Shown here: piece by piece, positions 1 to 7,328 of the stretch | How positions within the stretch are numbered: position 1 is the stretch's first letter | Layout: every line of letters starts with the position of its first letter | Assembly: GCA_025362765.1 (NCBI GenBank) | Contig: JANYFI010000046.1 | Location: forward strand, 1-9,286 | DNA from: Ferruginibacter sp. | GTDB lineage: Bacteria; Bacteroidota; Bacteroidia; Chitinophagales; Chitinophagaceae | Reading direction: 5' to 3' | Length of the DNA: 9,286 bases | Translations under genes and position numbers: made by a program | The notes under the pieces: generated by a model | What the model saw: only the letters and a program-made list of their open reading frames with translations | Told to the model about the DNA's origin: nothing | Database searches by the model: none

Positions 1-28
1 AAAGAAAAAATGGAAAAAATAACCTCAT
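1..28 (-). CDS. Possible start of next gene in operon (partial)
   Basis: On the minus strand an ATG at 26-28 opens a frame reading MRLFFPFFS before the window ends, so only nine codons are visible. It begins 41 bases after the stop of the large FG-GAP lipoprotein gene, a gap like the other gaps in this operon. The basic second residue followed by a run of hydrophobic residues would suit the start of an export signal peptide. Nothing can be said about function. The stretch could equally be untranslated sequence, since nine codons without a stop is weak evidence. Confidence 0.3.
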
Positions 29-69
29 TTTCAGCAGCTGACTTATTCAGTCACCCGAATTACGGTAGG

Positions 70-3000
70 CTATTTTTTGCATTTAAACACTTTCATAAAT
101 TCATTGTTTATTGCAACAAGAATTAACCTGTCACCGCTATCTGTCGTTATAATTTTCATATCTTTTACATCACCATCCACTTTAAAACCGCTCATCGCCG
201 GCGACACCGCTTTAAATTCTTTTCCTTTTGTTCCTTTTAAAAAACAACCGTATGAAGCGTCGTACCTGCCTGTCATTACTTCTGTTTGATAGTCATTTCC
301 TGCAACCAGTATGTCTTTTATACCATCACCATCCATATCAGCGCTTATAATGGCATTCACCGGCGCAAACTGTGCTTCCGCCGGTAACGGGTGCATAATG
401 AATTGTCCATTGCCTTTGTTTTCCAGCCAGCAACTGCGTGTTTCATTGCAGGTTAAAATTTTCAACTCTTTTTTATTTGGGAATATCTGATCTGCTGTTG
501 CATTTGCGTACTCTTTATTTAACAAAAACTTCTTTTTAATCAATGGCACCTGTGCGGCTAACTGATCCCGGCTTATAGAAGGATATAATTTTCTATCTCC
601 ATTTTCAGTTTTAATATAATAGAACATAACAGGATCAATACTTCCATTGTTATCAATATCTTCTGCATATAATTTAATAGGAGATTCGGCTGAAGCCTGG
701 TAGTGGCAGTTCAATCCCAAATTGCCGGCTACGAAATCCATGTCTCCATCGCCGTCTATATCTGTTGCAATCAGGCTGCGCCAAAAGCCATTCATATTTT
801 GCAAACCGGTTGAGGAGGTAATATCAGTAAACTTATTGCCGTCATTTTTAAAAAACTTTACGGGCATATATTCGCCGGCAATCACCAAATCAGGATGTTT
901 GTCATTATTAAAATCTGCAAATTGCGCCGCAGTAATCATACCAGCTTTTGCTAATTCCGGACACACCATATTAGTTACATCAGAAAAAATACCGTGATTA
1001 TTTCGCAGCAGATAACTTTTTGGTGATAAAGGATATTGTTTGGAAACACGGCCACCTATAAAAACATCTATATTGCCATCTCCATCATAATCAGCTACAG
1101 CAACGCAACCTGCGATGGTTCTTACGTTGGCAGGAATTGCATCCGGACTCAATTTAAAATTTCCTTTTCCGTCATTTAGATACAAACGTGGCTGATAATA
1201 TTGTGAAGTATCGCGGAAGCGCATTCCACCGAAAGTAACCAACAAGTCGAGATCCCCATCGCCGTCAGCATCAAAAAATACGCTGCCTTCATCTTCTTCA
1301 AACTTAGAGCCTAACTCAAAATTTTTACCTGTAAAAGTACCGTTGGATTGCTGCATAAAAATTTGGGGATCCGAATTAAATCCAGCACCCATGTAAAAAT
1401 CAATCTTACCATCATTATTAATATCACCCGTTGAAATAAAAGGGCCTAACTGCGAATATTTTTGCGGCAACAAAATCTGTTCCGCATAATCGTTAAATTC
1501 AACAGCGGTGTGTTTATACAAAGCGTTTACTTTATCTGTAACATCTGTAAAAATTCTTTGCGTAGTATTTGGTTTTGATGGGTACCAATGCCCCGTTGCC
1601 TGTTGTTGATTTAATGTGTATACAGAATCAGTCAACAGGTTTTGCATCACTTGCTTTTGATCATTCGGCCAAACAATCACCACTGAATCGGCCTTCGTAT
1701 TTTTCCCTGTACCAAATAAAATTTTTGTATCTACAGAAGATAAGTAACCCCGTACCGGATATTCTTCCTGCACCTGCGCTTTGCCATTGTTATATACAAA
1801 TACTTTAGCGCCGAAACCTTTTCTATTTAAGCTGTCACCCTGTAATATGAAACTTATACTGTGGTTGTTTTTGGGTGTGTTAGGTTTGTTTTCATTATTG
1901 ATCAAAATAAAGGCTTCTTTATTGATATTATTTACAACCAAATCAAGATCCCCATCATTGTCAAGGTCTACATACGCCGCACCATTTGACATGGAAGGCT
2001 CCTGTATGCCGGATGAATCGGTGCTATTTGTAAAAGCATAACCACCATTGTTTAAGTACAAATAGTTTGGCAGCGCAACATGATTCAACACAACCAGTTT
2101 ATCACGCAGTGCTTTTTTTCGCTGTTCTCCCGTCGCCGTTTGCCCTGCGTTTTGACTGAACGAAATAAAATCCGCGTTAATAAAATCCCTGCCAATGCCA
2201 TTGGTAATATGTACGTCTTTAAAGCCGTCATTATTAAAATCGGCTAACAAAACACTCCAGCTCCAGTCTGTTTCGCTCATGCCTGTCAACTGCCCTATCT
2301 CACTAAAAAAAGGTATTGAAGTGTCTCCCTGCTGGTAATTGCCATTGTTTAATTGCACCATGTTCCGTGAAAATTCCGGGGTATACCCCAGGTTTCTTTC
2401 CGACTGGTACCTTTCATAATTCATCAAAGAATATGTTTGCTTCTTTCGAAAGTTATGTTCCGGCATCATATCAACCGTTAGGAGGTCAATCAGGTTATCA
2501 TTATTGATATCGGCAGCATCACACCCCATACTACTGTAGCTTTGGTGCTTTGTAGCCCGGCCAATTGCATTTGTAAAAGTGCCATTTTTATTATTAAGCC
2601 ATAGCTCATCATTTGAAACAAAGTCATTGCAAACATAAATATCAGGCCATCCATCCATATTAAAATCACTCACCGAAACCCCTAACCCAAACCCATCTTC
2701 TTTAATACCCGCCTCCATTGAAACATCTGTAAACAAAGGGTGATTTAATCCATTTTTATTACCATCGTTTCTATACAATTTATCGTTTGCCCGCGAATGC
2801 CCACTCAAGTCTTTTGGAAACAGGTAATTAGCCGAATAAGAAGCGTTGAGCATATAATTAGATAAATACATATCCAGGTCGCCATCTTTATCATAATCAA
2901 AAAACACTGCCTGGGTTGAAAAGCCAGTGCCCTCAAGCCCATACTCAGCAGCCTGTTCTTTAAACGTATTGTTATGCTGATTGATGAATAATAAATTGCG

Positions 3001-3429
3001 AGCAGGCGTGCCCAGCGTTTTACCATAAGTACAGAGATAAATATCATCATACCCATCTCCATTTATATCAACTACACTTACACCTGTTATCCAATCGTTG
3101 GTGGTTAAACCGGCACTGACCGTAATATCTTCAAAACGATTGTCGCCTTTATTTAAATAAAGTTTACTACTTACCTGGTTGCCGCAAAAAATAAGATCTT
3201 TCAAGCCATCATTGTTCACATCAATAACACCAACTCCCCCGCCCATATAGGCAAACTCATTCAATGCGTCGCCAGGCATTTTGGTTTCATCAATGGTGTT
3301 ATTGAATGTAATGCCTGATTCAGCGGGTGATAAAGACGTAAACAGCTGGTGTTGTTTTTGATCTTTACAGCTAAAAAAAAAGCAGCAAATGCTACAGGCC
3401 AGGCAGTGTATTATTATTTTATTCTTCAT
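70..3429 (-). CDS. Large FG-GAP/VCBS repeat lipoprotein with central ASPIC/UnbV domain
   Basis: A lipoprotein of 1119 residues, probably anchored in the outer membrane. The signal peptide MKNKIIIHCLACSICCFFFS ends at a lipobox Cys (C21). It is followed by seven Asp-rich FG-GAP/VCBS calcium-binding motifs (Asp at about 70, 121, 178, 255, 307, 397, 488), then an ASPIC/UnbV domain (about 523-608, with NRKGFGAKV, GYLSSVD, LFGTG and VVIVWPN), then seven more motifs (669, 720, 780, 839, 890, 924, 1031). Each propeller-type repeat carries a DxNxDGxxD-like loop, as in integrin-alpha-type beta-propellers. Members of this family are common in Bacteroidota glycan loci but their job is mostly unknown; binding of glycan or protein at the cell surface is inference. 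An upstream in-frame ATG at 3466-3468 would add 13 polar residues before the signal peptide and overlap the preceding gene by 11 bases. I chose the inner ATG because it gives a normal signal peptide and a 28-base gap. The stop is TAG at 70-72. Confidence 0.9.
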   Translation of the reverse strand: MKNKIIIHCLACSICCFFFSCKDQKQHQLFTSLSPAESGITFNNTIDETKMPGDALNEFAYMGGGVGVIDVNNDGLKDLIFCGNQVSSKLYLNKGDNRFEDITVSAGLTTNDWITGVSVVDINGDGYDDIYLCTYGKTLGTPARNLLFINQHNNTFKEQAAEYGLEGTGFSTQAVFFDYDKDGDLDMYLSNYMLNASYSANYLFPKDLSGHSRANDKLYRNDGNKNGLNHPLFTDVSMEAGIKEDGFGLGVSVSDFNMDGWPDIYVCNDFVSNDELWLNNKNGTFTNAIGRATKHQSYSSMGCDAADINNDNLIDLLTVDMMPEHNFRKKQTYSLMNYERYQSERNLGYTPEFSRNMVQLNNGNYQQGDTSIPFFSEIGQLTGMSETDWSWSVLLADFNNDGFKDVHITNGIGRDFINADFISFSQNAGQTATGEQRKKALRDKLVVLNHVALPNYLYLNNGGYAFTNSTDSSGIQEPSMSNGAAYVDLDNDGDLDLVVNNINKEAFILINNENKPNTPKNNHSISFILQGDSLNRKGFGAKVFVYNNGKAQVQEEYPVRGYLSSVDTKILFGTGKNTKADSVVIVWPNDQKQVMQNLLTDSVYTLNQQQATGHWYPSKPNTTQRIFTDVTDKVNALYKHTAVEFNDYAEQILLPQKYSQLGPFISTGDINNDGKIDFYMGAGFNSDPQIFMQQSNGTFTGKNFELGSKFEEDEGSVFFDADGDGDLDLLVTFGGMRFRDTSQYYQPRLYLNDGKGNFKLSPDAIPANVRTIAGCVAVADYDGDGNIDVFIGGRVSKQYPLSPKSYLLRNNHGIFSDVTNMVCPELAKAGMITAAQFADFNNDKHPDLVIAGEYMPVKFFKNDGNKFTDITSSTGLQNMNGFWRSLIATDIDGDGDMDFVAGNLGLNCHYQASAESPIKLYAEDIDNNGSIDPVMFYYIKTENGDRKLYPSISRDQLAAQVPLIKKKFLLNKEYANATADQIFPNKKELKILTCNETRSCWLENKGNGQFIMHPLPAEAQFAPVNAIISADMDGDGIKDILVAGNDYQTEVMTGRYDASYGCFLKGTKGKEFKAVSPAMSGFKVDGDVKDMKIITTDSGDRLILVAINNEFMKVFKCKK
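313..1425 (-). repeat. Second set of seven FG-GAP calcium-loop repeats
   Basis: Seven further loops in the C-terminal half of the large lipoprotein: DINNDGKID, DADGDGDLD, DYDGDGNID, DFNNDKHPD, DIDGDGDMD, DIDNNGSID and DMDGDGIKD. The spacing is about 35 to 110 residues, with the longest stretch between the sixth and seventh loops. That stretch is rich in Lys and contains two Cys (TCNETRSC). The equal count of seven on each side of the ASPIC/UnbV domain suggests two propellers in one chain, but blade number cannot be proven from loop count alone. Confidence 0.75.
1606..1863 (-). other. ASPIC/UnbV domain within the FG-GAP lipoprotein
   Basis: About 86 residues between the two repeat sets. The region shows the usual landmarks of the ASPIC/UnbV family: an NRKGFGAKV segment where the family has NRxGxGAxV, then VRGYLSSVD, then ILFGTG, then VVIVWPN. 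In this family the domain normally follows FG-GAP repeats at the C-terminus of the protein (CRTAC1-like proteins). Here it sits in the middle with a second repeat set after it. Confidence 0.8.
1942..3222 (-). repeat. First set of seven FG-GAP calcium-loop repeats
   Basis: Protein-level repeats inside the large lipoprotein. Seven loops are visible in order: DVNNDGLKD, DINGDGYDD, DYDKDGDLD, DFNMDGWPD, DINNDNLID, DFNNDGFKD and DLDNDGDLD. Spacing varies from about 50 to 90 residues, so blades carry insertions. At DNA level the loops appear on the plus strand as recurring ATC-x-CCATC words, which are codon-level echoes of the protein motif and not a separate DNA repeat. Seven loops fit one seven-bladed beta-propeller; the fold is inferred from the family. 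Confidence 0.8.
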
Positions 3430-3457
3430 GCAACTTGATTGTTGTTGTTTTTTATTA

Positions 3458-4369
3458 TTATCTCCCATAAAAATAATTGATTAATTTATAAGGTGTATTG
3501 TGTGATGGCACATTAGCCGCAGACAATAATCCTTCTGCATTATAGGTTCTGTCAATATCCACAGTTGATCCGCCCGAAAAAATAATTACTCCATTGCGGT
3601 CTTTATCTATAGTACCTGTTGTTACCTGGTCAGGCATATTTTTATAGTTATTGTTAAATGGTGATTCATAGTAAAGCTTGTACTCGTTCAGCACAGCAGC
3701 ATTTTTAAAGTCTGCATGATTTGGATATGATTTTGCATAAACAAAAACTGTATGATATTCCGAACTTCCACCAGACATACTCGTGATACCATTCGCCCGC
3801 CTGACAATCGGATACACCACATTTTCAATAGCAGCCTGAAGATTGCCCCCATCATTTGTATAGCTTGCTGCGGAAATAAAATGTGTCGCACTATTATAAG
3901 ATGTATCTACATAGACTGAATCGTACCTGCTGCCTCTGGTGCTCTTCAAAAGGCCGCCAGCGTCATATTCACATAGCAGGGTATCATATCTGAAAGTTTC
4001 AGCTGGTTTCAAAGATGAGATACCTGCTATGCCATAGGTGTATTCAATTCTTCGCAATACCCGGTTGCTTCCATCAAGCAGTAAATGAACTTCCATCGTT
4101 TTGTTATATGAAGGATCGCCATCCGGGTGGCTTAATAATATAACTTCATTGCCAATATAATGTATAGTAACCGCCACAGCGGGCACCGCATTATTTTTAT
4201 TTTGTATAATTGAAACAATCCCGTTTGCATTATCGTACCCAAATGCCGTATATAATATATTGCCGTAATTATCTGTAGATTCTGTGCGCAATAACCTTGT
4301 TACGCCCTCTGTAGATTTTTTGCAGGAGAAAGTTAACAACGAAATAAACAGTAACGCCAGGATTCTCAT
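3458..4369 (-). CDS. Lipoprotein of unknown function with YD-like repeats
   Basis: A 303-residue protein that I do not recognise as a named family. The N-terminus MRILALLFISLLTFSCKK is a short lipoprotein signal with lipobox Cys at residue 16, so it should be lipid-anchored in the cell envelope. The mature part is rich in Tyr, Asn, Ser and Gly and holds segments resembling YD/RHS-type units: FGYDNANG (43-50), CEYDAGGLL (133-141) and RTYNAEGLL (274-282). Such strand-turn-strand units suggest an all-beta protein, similar in flavour to Bacteroidota DUF4595-type lipoproteins, but that link is only an impression. No catalytic motif is visible. It begins 30 bases after the GH51 stop and ends just before, or overlapping, the large FG-GAP lipoprotein gene, so the two are likely co-translated partners. 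The residues after the lipid Cys (KKSTEG) do not resemble an acidic surface-export signal. Confidence 0.85.
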   Translation of the reverse strand: MRILALLFISLLTFSCKKSTEGVTRLLRTESTDNYGNILYTAFGYDNANGIVSIIQNKNNAVPAVAVTIHYIGNEVILLSHPDGDPSYNKTMEVHLLLDGSNRVLRRIEYTYGIAGISSLKPAETFRYDTLLCEYDAGGLLKSTRGSRYDSVYVDTSYNSATHFISAASYTNDGGNLQAAIENVVYPIVRRANGITSMSGGSSEYHTVFVYAKSYPNHADFKNAAVLNEYKLYYESPFNNNYKNMPDQVTTGTIDKDRNGVIIFSGGSTVDIDRTYNAEGLLSAANVPSHNTPYKLINYFYGR

Positions 4370-4399
4370 AAAGCAACAAATTTAATCAAGGTGTCAAAA

Positions 4400-5938
4400 T
4401 CATTTTTTACCCACGGTCACTTTAATTTGCGTAAACGAATGCGGTGGAAACGTGAACGACAATTTGTTTCCTTTCAAATTTACATCTTTTGTTACAGACA
4501 TATATTGAGCCTGCTTATCAAAAGAAAACAATGCATTTATATCATCGCTATTTATAACACTTGCTACCACTTTGCCTGAGAAATCAACTGCATTGCTGAT
4601 AATATCTGCTGTAATAGATTTACGCTCGCTTCTGTTAATTACATTAATAAATACCGCATTATTTTCTTTTGAATAAACTGTAGTTGCATCCAGGTAATTA
4701 ATGCCTTTATAGATTGGCGTATTAAAAGTATCGCAGGCAACATATGTATCAACAGAAGTACCGAGGCAATTATTTGAAAACAACTTGAAGGTATAAAACA
4801 ACGGCGATTTAAAAGTGCCATTTTTAGGGTCGCTGGAAAGCAATGAAGTTGCCATAGTGAAGTTACCCATCTTCACCACGTCTGCATGGCGAATAAAGGA
4901 ATTCAAACATTCTGCAATTGGCAATACACCCATAAAGTTTCTTCCAAAAGTTCCCCACTCATCAACCGATATGCTGATGTTATTTTTAAAATTCATCCTT
5001 GATTTGGCCGTTTGAATCTGTGCTGCAACAAGCCTTATTTTTTCGTCAAAATCCATAGCGCCATTGCCAATATAATTGTTATAATTATCCGGCGTACCAC
5101 CTTCCCAATACCGATGGATTGAAAGGTAATCTATTTTATCGCCGATGCCTTCGAGTACAGTCCTGTTCCAGTCAAACCATTTATTTGTGGGCTCATAGTA
5201 TGATGAACCGGAGCCTACTAATTTTATTGTGTTGTCAACAGCCTTCATTGCTTTGGCTGCTTCTCTTGCGATCTCCACATAATCTTCGGCATTCTTATGA
5301 CCAAGTTCCCAGGGAGCACCATCTACTTCATTTCCCAAATCCCAAATCTTGACATTGTACGGTTGCGGATGACCGTTCTTTGCACGCATATCAGCATAAT
5401 AAGTACCCCCTTTATAATTGCAATATTCAACCCAATAGGCTGCATCAAGTATTGAACCCAAACCAAGGTTAACAGCCACCACATTTTCGCTGCCGATAGC
5501 CTTATTCAGTTTCATCCATTCATCAGTACCTACATGATTATTGTCTTTTCCGCCCCATGCCAGGTTGATGCGAACGGGACGCTGGTCTTTAGGTCCAATG
5601 CCATCTTTCCAGTCATAGCCCATTAAAAAATTCCCGCCCGGCCAGCGCATGTTGGCCACTTTTAATTCTTTCAATGCATCAACATAGTCTTTTCTAAAAC
5701 CATCTGCATTTGCCAATGGCGAAGAAGGGTCGTACAAGTTTCCATACAGGGTGTTGAAATCTACGGAATCAGGCAGCCCCATTCTTCTCCCGTTAAAATG
5801 AATGGGCTCCATAAATACGCCGTATATGTTCGGGTCAATTTCACCGATGGCTCTGTTAACATCAATTTTAATGGTGGCATTTTGCGCACAGAGATATAGA
5901 GGAAATGCTGATAATAGTGTAAAGAATATTTTTTTCAT
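4400..5938 (-). CDS. Exported GH51 alpha-L-arabinofuranosidase
   Basis: A 512-residue retaining alpha-L-arabinofuranosidase of glycoside hydrolase family 51, which releases terminal arabinofuranose from arabinoxylan, arabinan or arabinosylated xyloglucan. It has a signal peptide, MKKIFFTLLSAFPLYLCA, with likely cleavage before Q19. Family landmarks follow: IYGVFMEPIHFNGR (38-51), MRWPGGNF (97-104), and KIWDLGNEVDG with the acid/base Glu at 204. Next are SIHRYWEGG (273-281) and ISVDEWGTFGR with the nucleophile Glu at 327. The N-terminal two thirds form the TIM barrel and roughly the last 170 residues the C-terminal beta domain. Length is normal for the family. The Cys at 17 is preceded by Leu, so it is not a good lipobox and a periplasmic or secreted enzyme is more likely. 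The gene lies 42 bases after the GH43 gene, in the same orientation. Many characterised bacterial GH51 enzymes are cytoplasmic; this one is exported, as is common in Bacteroidota loci. Confidence 0.94.
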   Translation of the reverse strand: MKKIFFTLLSAFPLYLCAQNATIKIDVNRAIGEIDPNIYGVFMEPIHFNGRRMGLPDSVDFNTLYGNLYDPSSPLANADGFRKDYVDALKELKVANMRWPGGNFLMGYDWKDGIGPKDQRPVRINLAWGGKDNNHVGTDEWMKLNKAIGSENVVAVNLGLGSILDAAYWVEYCNYKGGTYYADMRAKNGHPQPYNVKIWDLGNEVDGAPWELGHKNAEDYVEIAREAAKAMKAVDNTIKLVGSGSSYYEPTNKWFDWNRTVLEGIGDKIDYLSIHRYWEGGTPDNYNNYIGNGAMDFDEKIRLVAAQIQTAKSRMNFKNNISISVDEWGTFGRNFMGVLPIAECLNSFIRHADVVKMGNFTMATSLLSSDPKNGTFKSPLFYTFKLFSNNCLGTSVDTYVACDTFNTPIYKGINYLDATTVYSKENNAVFINVINRSERKSITADIISNAVDFSGKVVASVINSDDINALFSFDKQAQYMSVTKDVNLKGNKLSFTFPPHSFTQIKVTVGKK

Positions 5939-5980
5939 AACAATTATTTCATAATAAAAAATCTACTGAATTAATGACAA

Positions 5981-7321
5981 TTATTCAAACTTCATCCAAT
6001 CAACTTCAACATTTGCACCGGTTTTTAGTGATATGATAAGATGATGAATACCTGCTTCATAATTTAACAATGGCACCTTTATTTCTTTCCATTCCATTGT
6101 TTTTGAGATGACAATTGTTGAAATTACAGGGCCATTCATATTATCCAAATGAACCTGCAATGTGCCGCCAGTTGTGGATACAACTTTTACAATAACATTC
6201 TTTAATTTCTTTTTACCAAAATCAACAGTGTTGTATTTTATCCATCCGCCATTTTTTTCGAAGATTGTTTTCCAGCCTTTAAATCTGTTTGATGTATCAA
6301 TAAAATTGATTGATACATCGTCACTTTTTTCGCTGTAGCGGTCAGGTTGAATGTTAGCTATTGCATTGGTTACGCCAATGCCCCGCAATGTTGGAATTAC
6401 TTTTTTAATGGTGCCATCTACATTAAAGAATAAGCTATCCGCCCGTATGGAACGTGCTTTATCAAAGCTGGGCGAGTAATCGTTGGAATGATAAAAAAGA
6501 TACCACTGATTTTTATATTGAATGATGGATTGATGATTTGTCCAGCAGCCGGGCGTTTCATCCATTATCACACCAGTAACTTTAAATTCACCCAAAGGAC
6601 TATTGCCTGTTGCGTACTCAAGCTGTTCAGTTTTGTCAGCAACATGAGGATAGGTTAAATAATAAATACCGTTGCGTTTAAAAAGATACGGCCCTTCTTT
6701 CAACCCTTTACCAGGCAATGTTCCCAATGTTTTTATTTCACCATCTAATTCCAGCATATTGCTTTTTAGCTTCGCACCGTAAATATTTCCGAGCGCCCAA
6801 TACAAGTAAGCCTGCCCATCATCATCAATAAAAACATTTGGGTCAACGCCATGAACATTTTTAACAGGTTCAGCTTGCGGAACAAAAGGTCCGGAAGGTT
6901 TATCCGCTACCGCGACACCAATTGCAAAGCCCCGGCCATAACTGGTATCTTTTGGAGCTGTTGGGAAATAGAAATAATATTTACCGTTTTTTTCAATGCA
7001 ATCCGGCGCCCACATGCTGTAACTATTTTCCTTCACCCATGGAATTTTATTCTGCGTAACTACAATGCCGTCATCTTGCCAGTCGGTTAAATTCTTCGAT
7101 GCAAACACGTGATAATCTTCCATGCAAAACCAGCCAACACGCCCTTTACCTTCGGTGGCAATAATATCATGTGATGGATATATATAAACGCTGTCGCCAA
7201 AAACCCGTGCAGATGGGTCAGCGGAAAACATATGTTGAATGAGCGGATTCTGCGCTGTTAATTTAAGCGTGATTAACACAATTGATCCAAAAAACAACAA
7301 AAATTTCGGGCAATGTTTCAT
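5981..7321 (-). CDS. Exported GH43 glycosidase with C-terminal CBM6-like module
   Basis: A 446-residue family 43 glycoside hydrolase, probably an alpha-L-arabinofuranosidase or beta-xylosidase acting on hemicellulose side chains. The signal peptide covers residues 1-23 (cleavage in LTA/QN). The five-bladed propeller domain runs from about 27 to 320 and shows the inverting catalytic set: general base Asp35 (FSADPSARVF), the pKa-modulating Asp160 (HGVDPNVFID) and general acid Glu209 (LKEGPYLF). The His of TNHQSI at 263 matches the conserved propeller-centre position. Residues about 330-446 look like a CBM6 module: GGWIKYNTVDFG, then GGTLQVHLDN, ending in VEVDWMKFE, with W360 and Y363 as likely sugar-stacking residues. 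The start codon follows the GH9 stop by only 7 bases, implying translational coupling. Exact substrate cannot be read from the sequence; the arabinose-directed role is inferred from the GH51 neighbour. Confidence 0.93.
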   Translation of the reverse strand: MKHCPKFLLFFGSIVLITLKLTAQNPLIQHMFSADPSARVFGDSVYIYPSHDIIATEGKGRVGWFCMEDYHVFASKNLTDWQDDGIVVTQNKIPWVKENSYSMWAPDCIEKNGKYYFYFPTAPKDTSYGRGFAIGVAVADKPSGPFVPQAEPVKNVHGVDPNVFIDDDGQAYLYWALGNIYGAKLKSNMLELDGEIKTLGTLPGKGLKEGPYLFKRNGIYYLTYPHVADKTEQLEYATGNSPLGEFKVTGVIMDETPGCWTNHQSIIQYKNQWYLFYHSNDYSPSFDKARSIRADSLFFNVDGTIKKVIPTLRGIGVTNAIANIQPDRYSEKSDDVSINFIDTSNRFKGWKTIFEKNGGWIKYNTVDFGKKKLKNVIVKVVSTTGGTLQVHLDNMNGPVISTIVISKTMEWKEIKVPLLNYEAGIHHLIISLKTGANVEVDWMKFE

Positions 7322-7328
7322 ACTGTAA

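Noticed and set aside
31..50. Short inverted repeats after the FG-GAP gene (TCAGC-A-GCTGA at 31-41 and CTGA/TCAG around a short loop)
   Set aside because: Arms of four to five bases, one with a single-base loop, and no T tract follows on the minus strand. Not a credible terminator.
77..3062. Several short open frames on both strands within the FG-GAP lipoprotein gene
   Set aside because: They overlap a long gene with 14 clear motifs and translate to low-complexity or unstructured peptides; they are shadows of the repeats.
313..3222. Recurring plus-strand words such as CCATCxCCATC across the region, resembling a DNA repeat array
   Set aside because: They fall in frame at every Asp-rich loop of the protein, with irregular spacing and variable third bases, so they reflect the protein motif. 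There are no constant spacers as in CRISPR.
5943..5955. Inverted repeat ATTAT-TTC-ATAAT between the GH43 and GH51 genes
   Set aside because: All A/T arms of five bases in an A/T-rich gap of 42 bases; expected by chance and too weak for an operator or terminator claim.
5939..5980. Possible internal promoter before the GH51 gene
   Set aside because: I found no TAnnTTTG box with a matching upstream TTG element on the minus strand; the gap is short and A/T-rich only.
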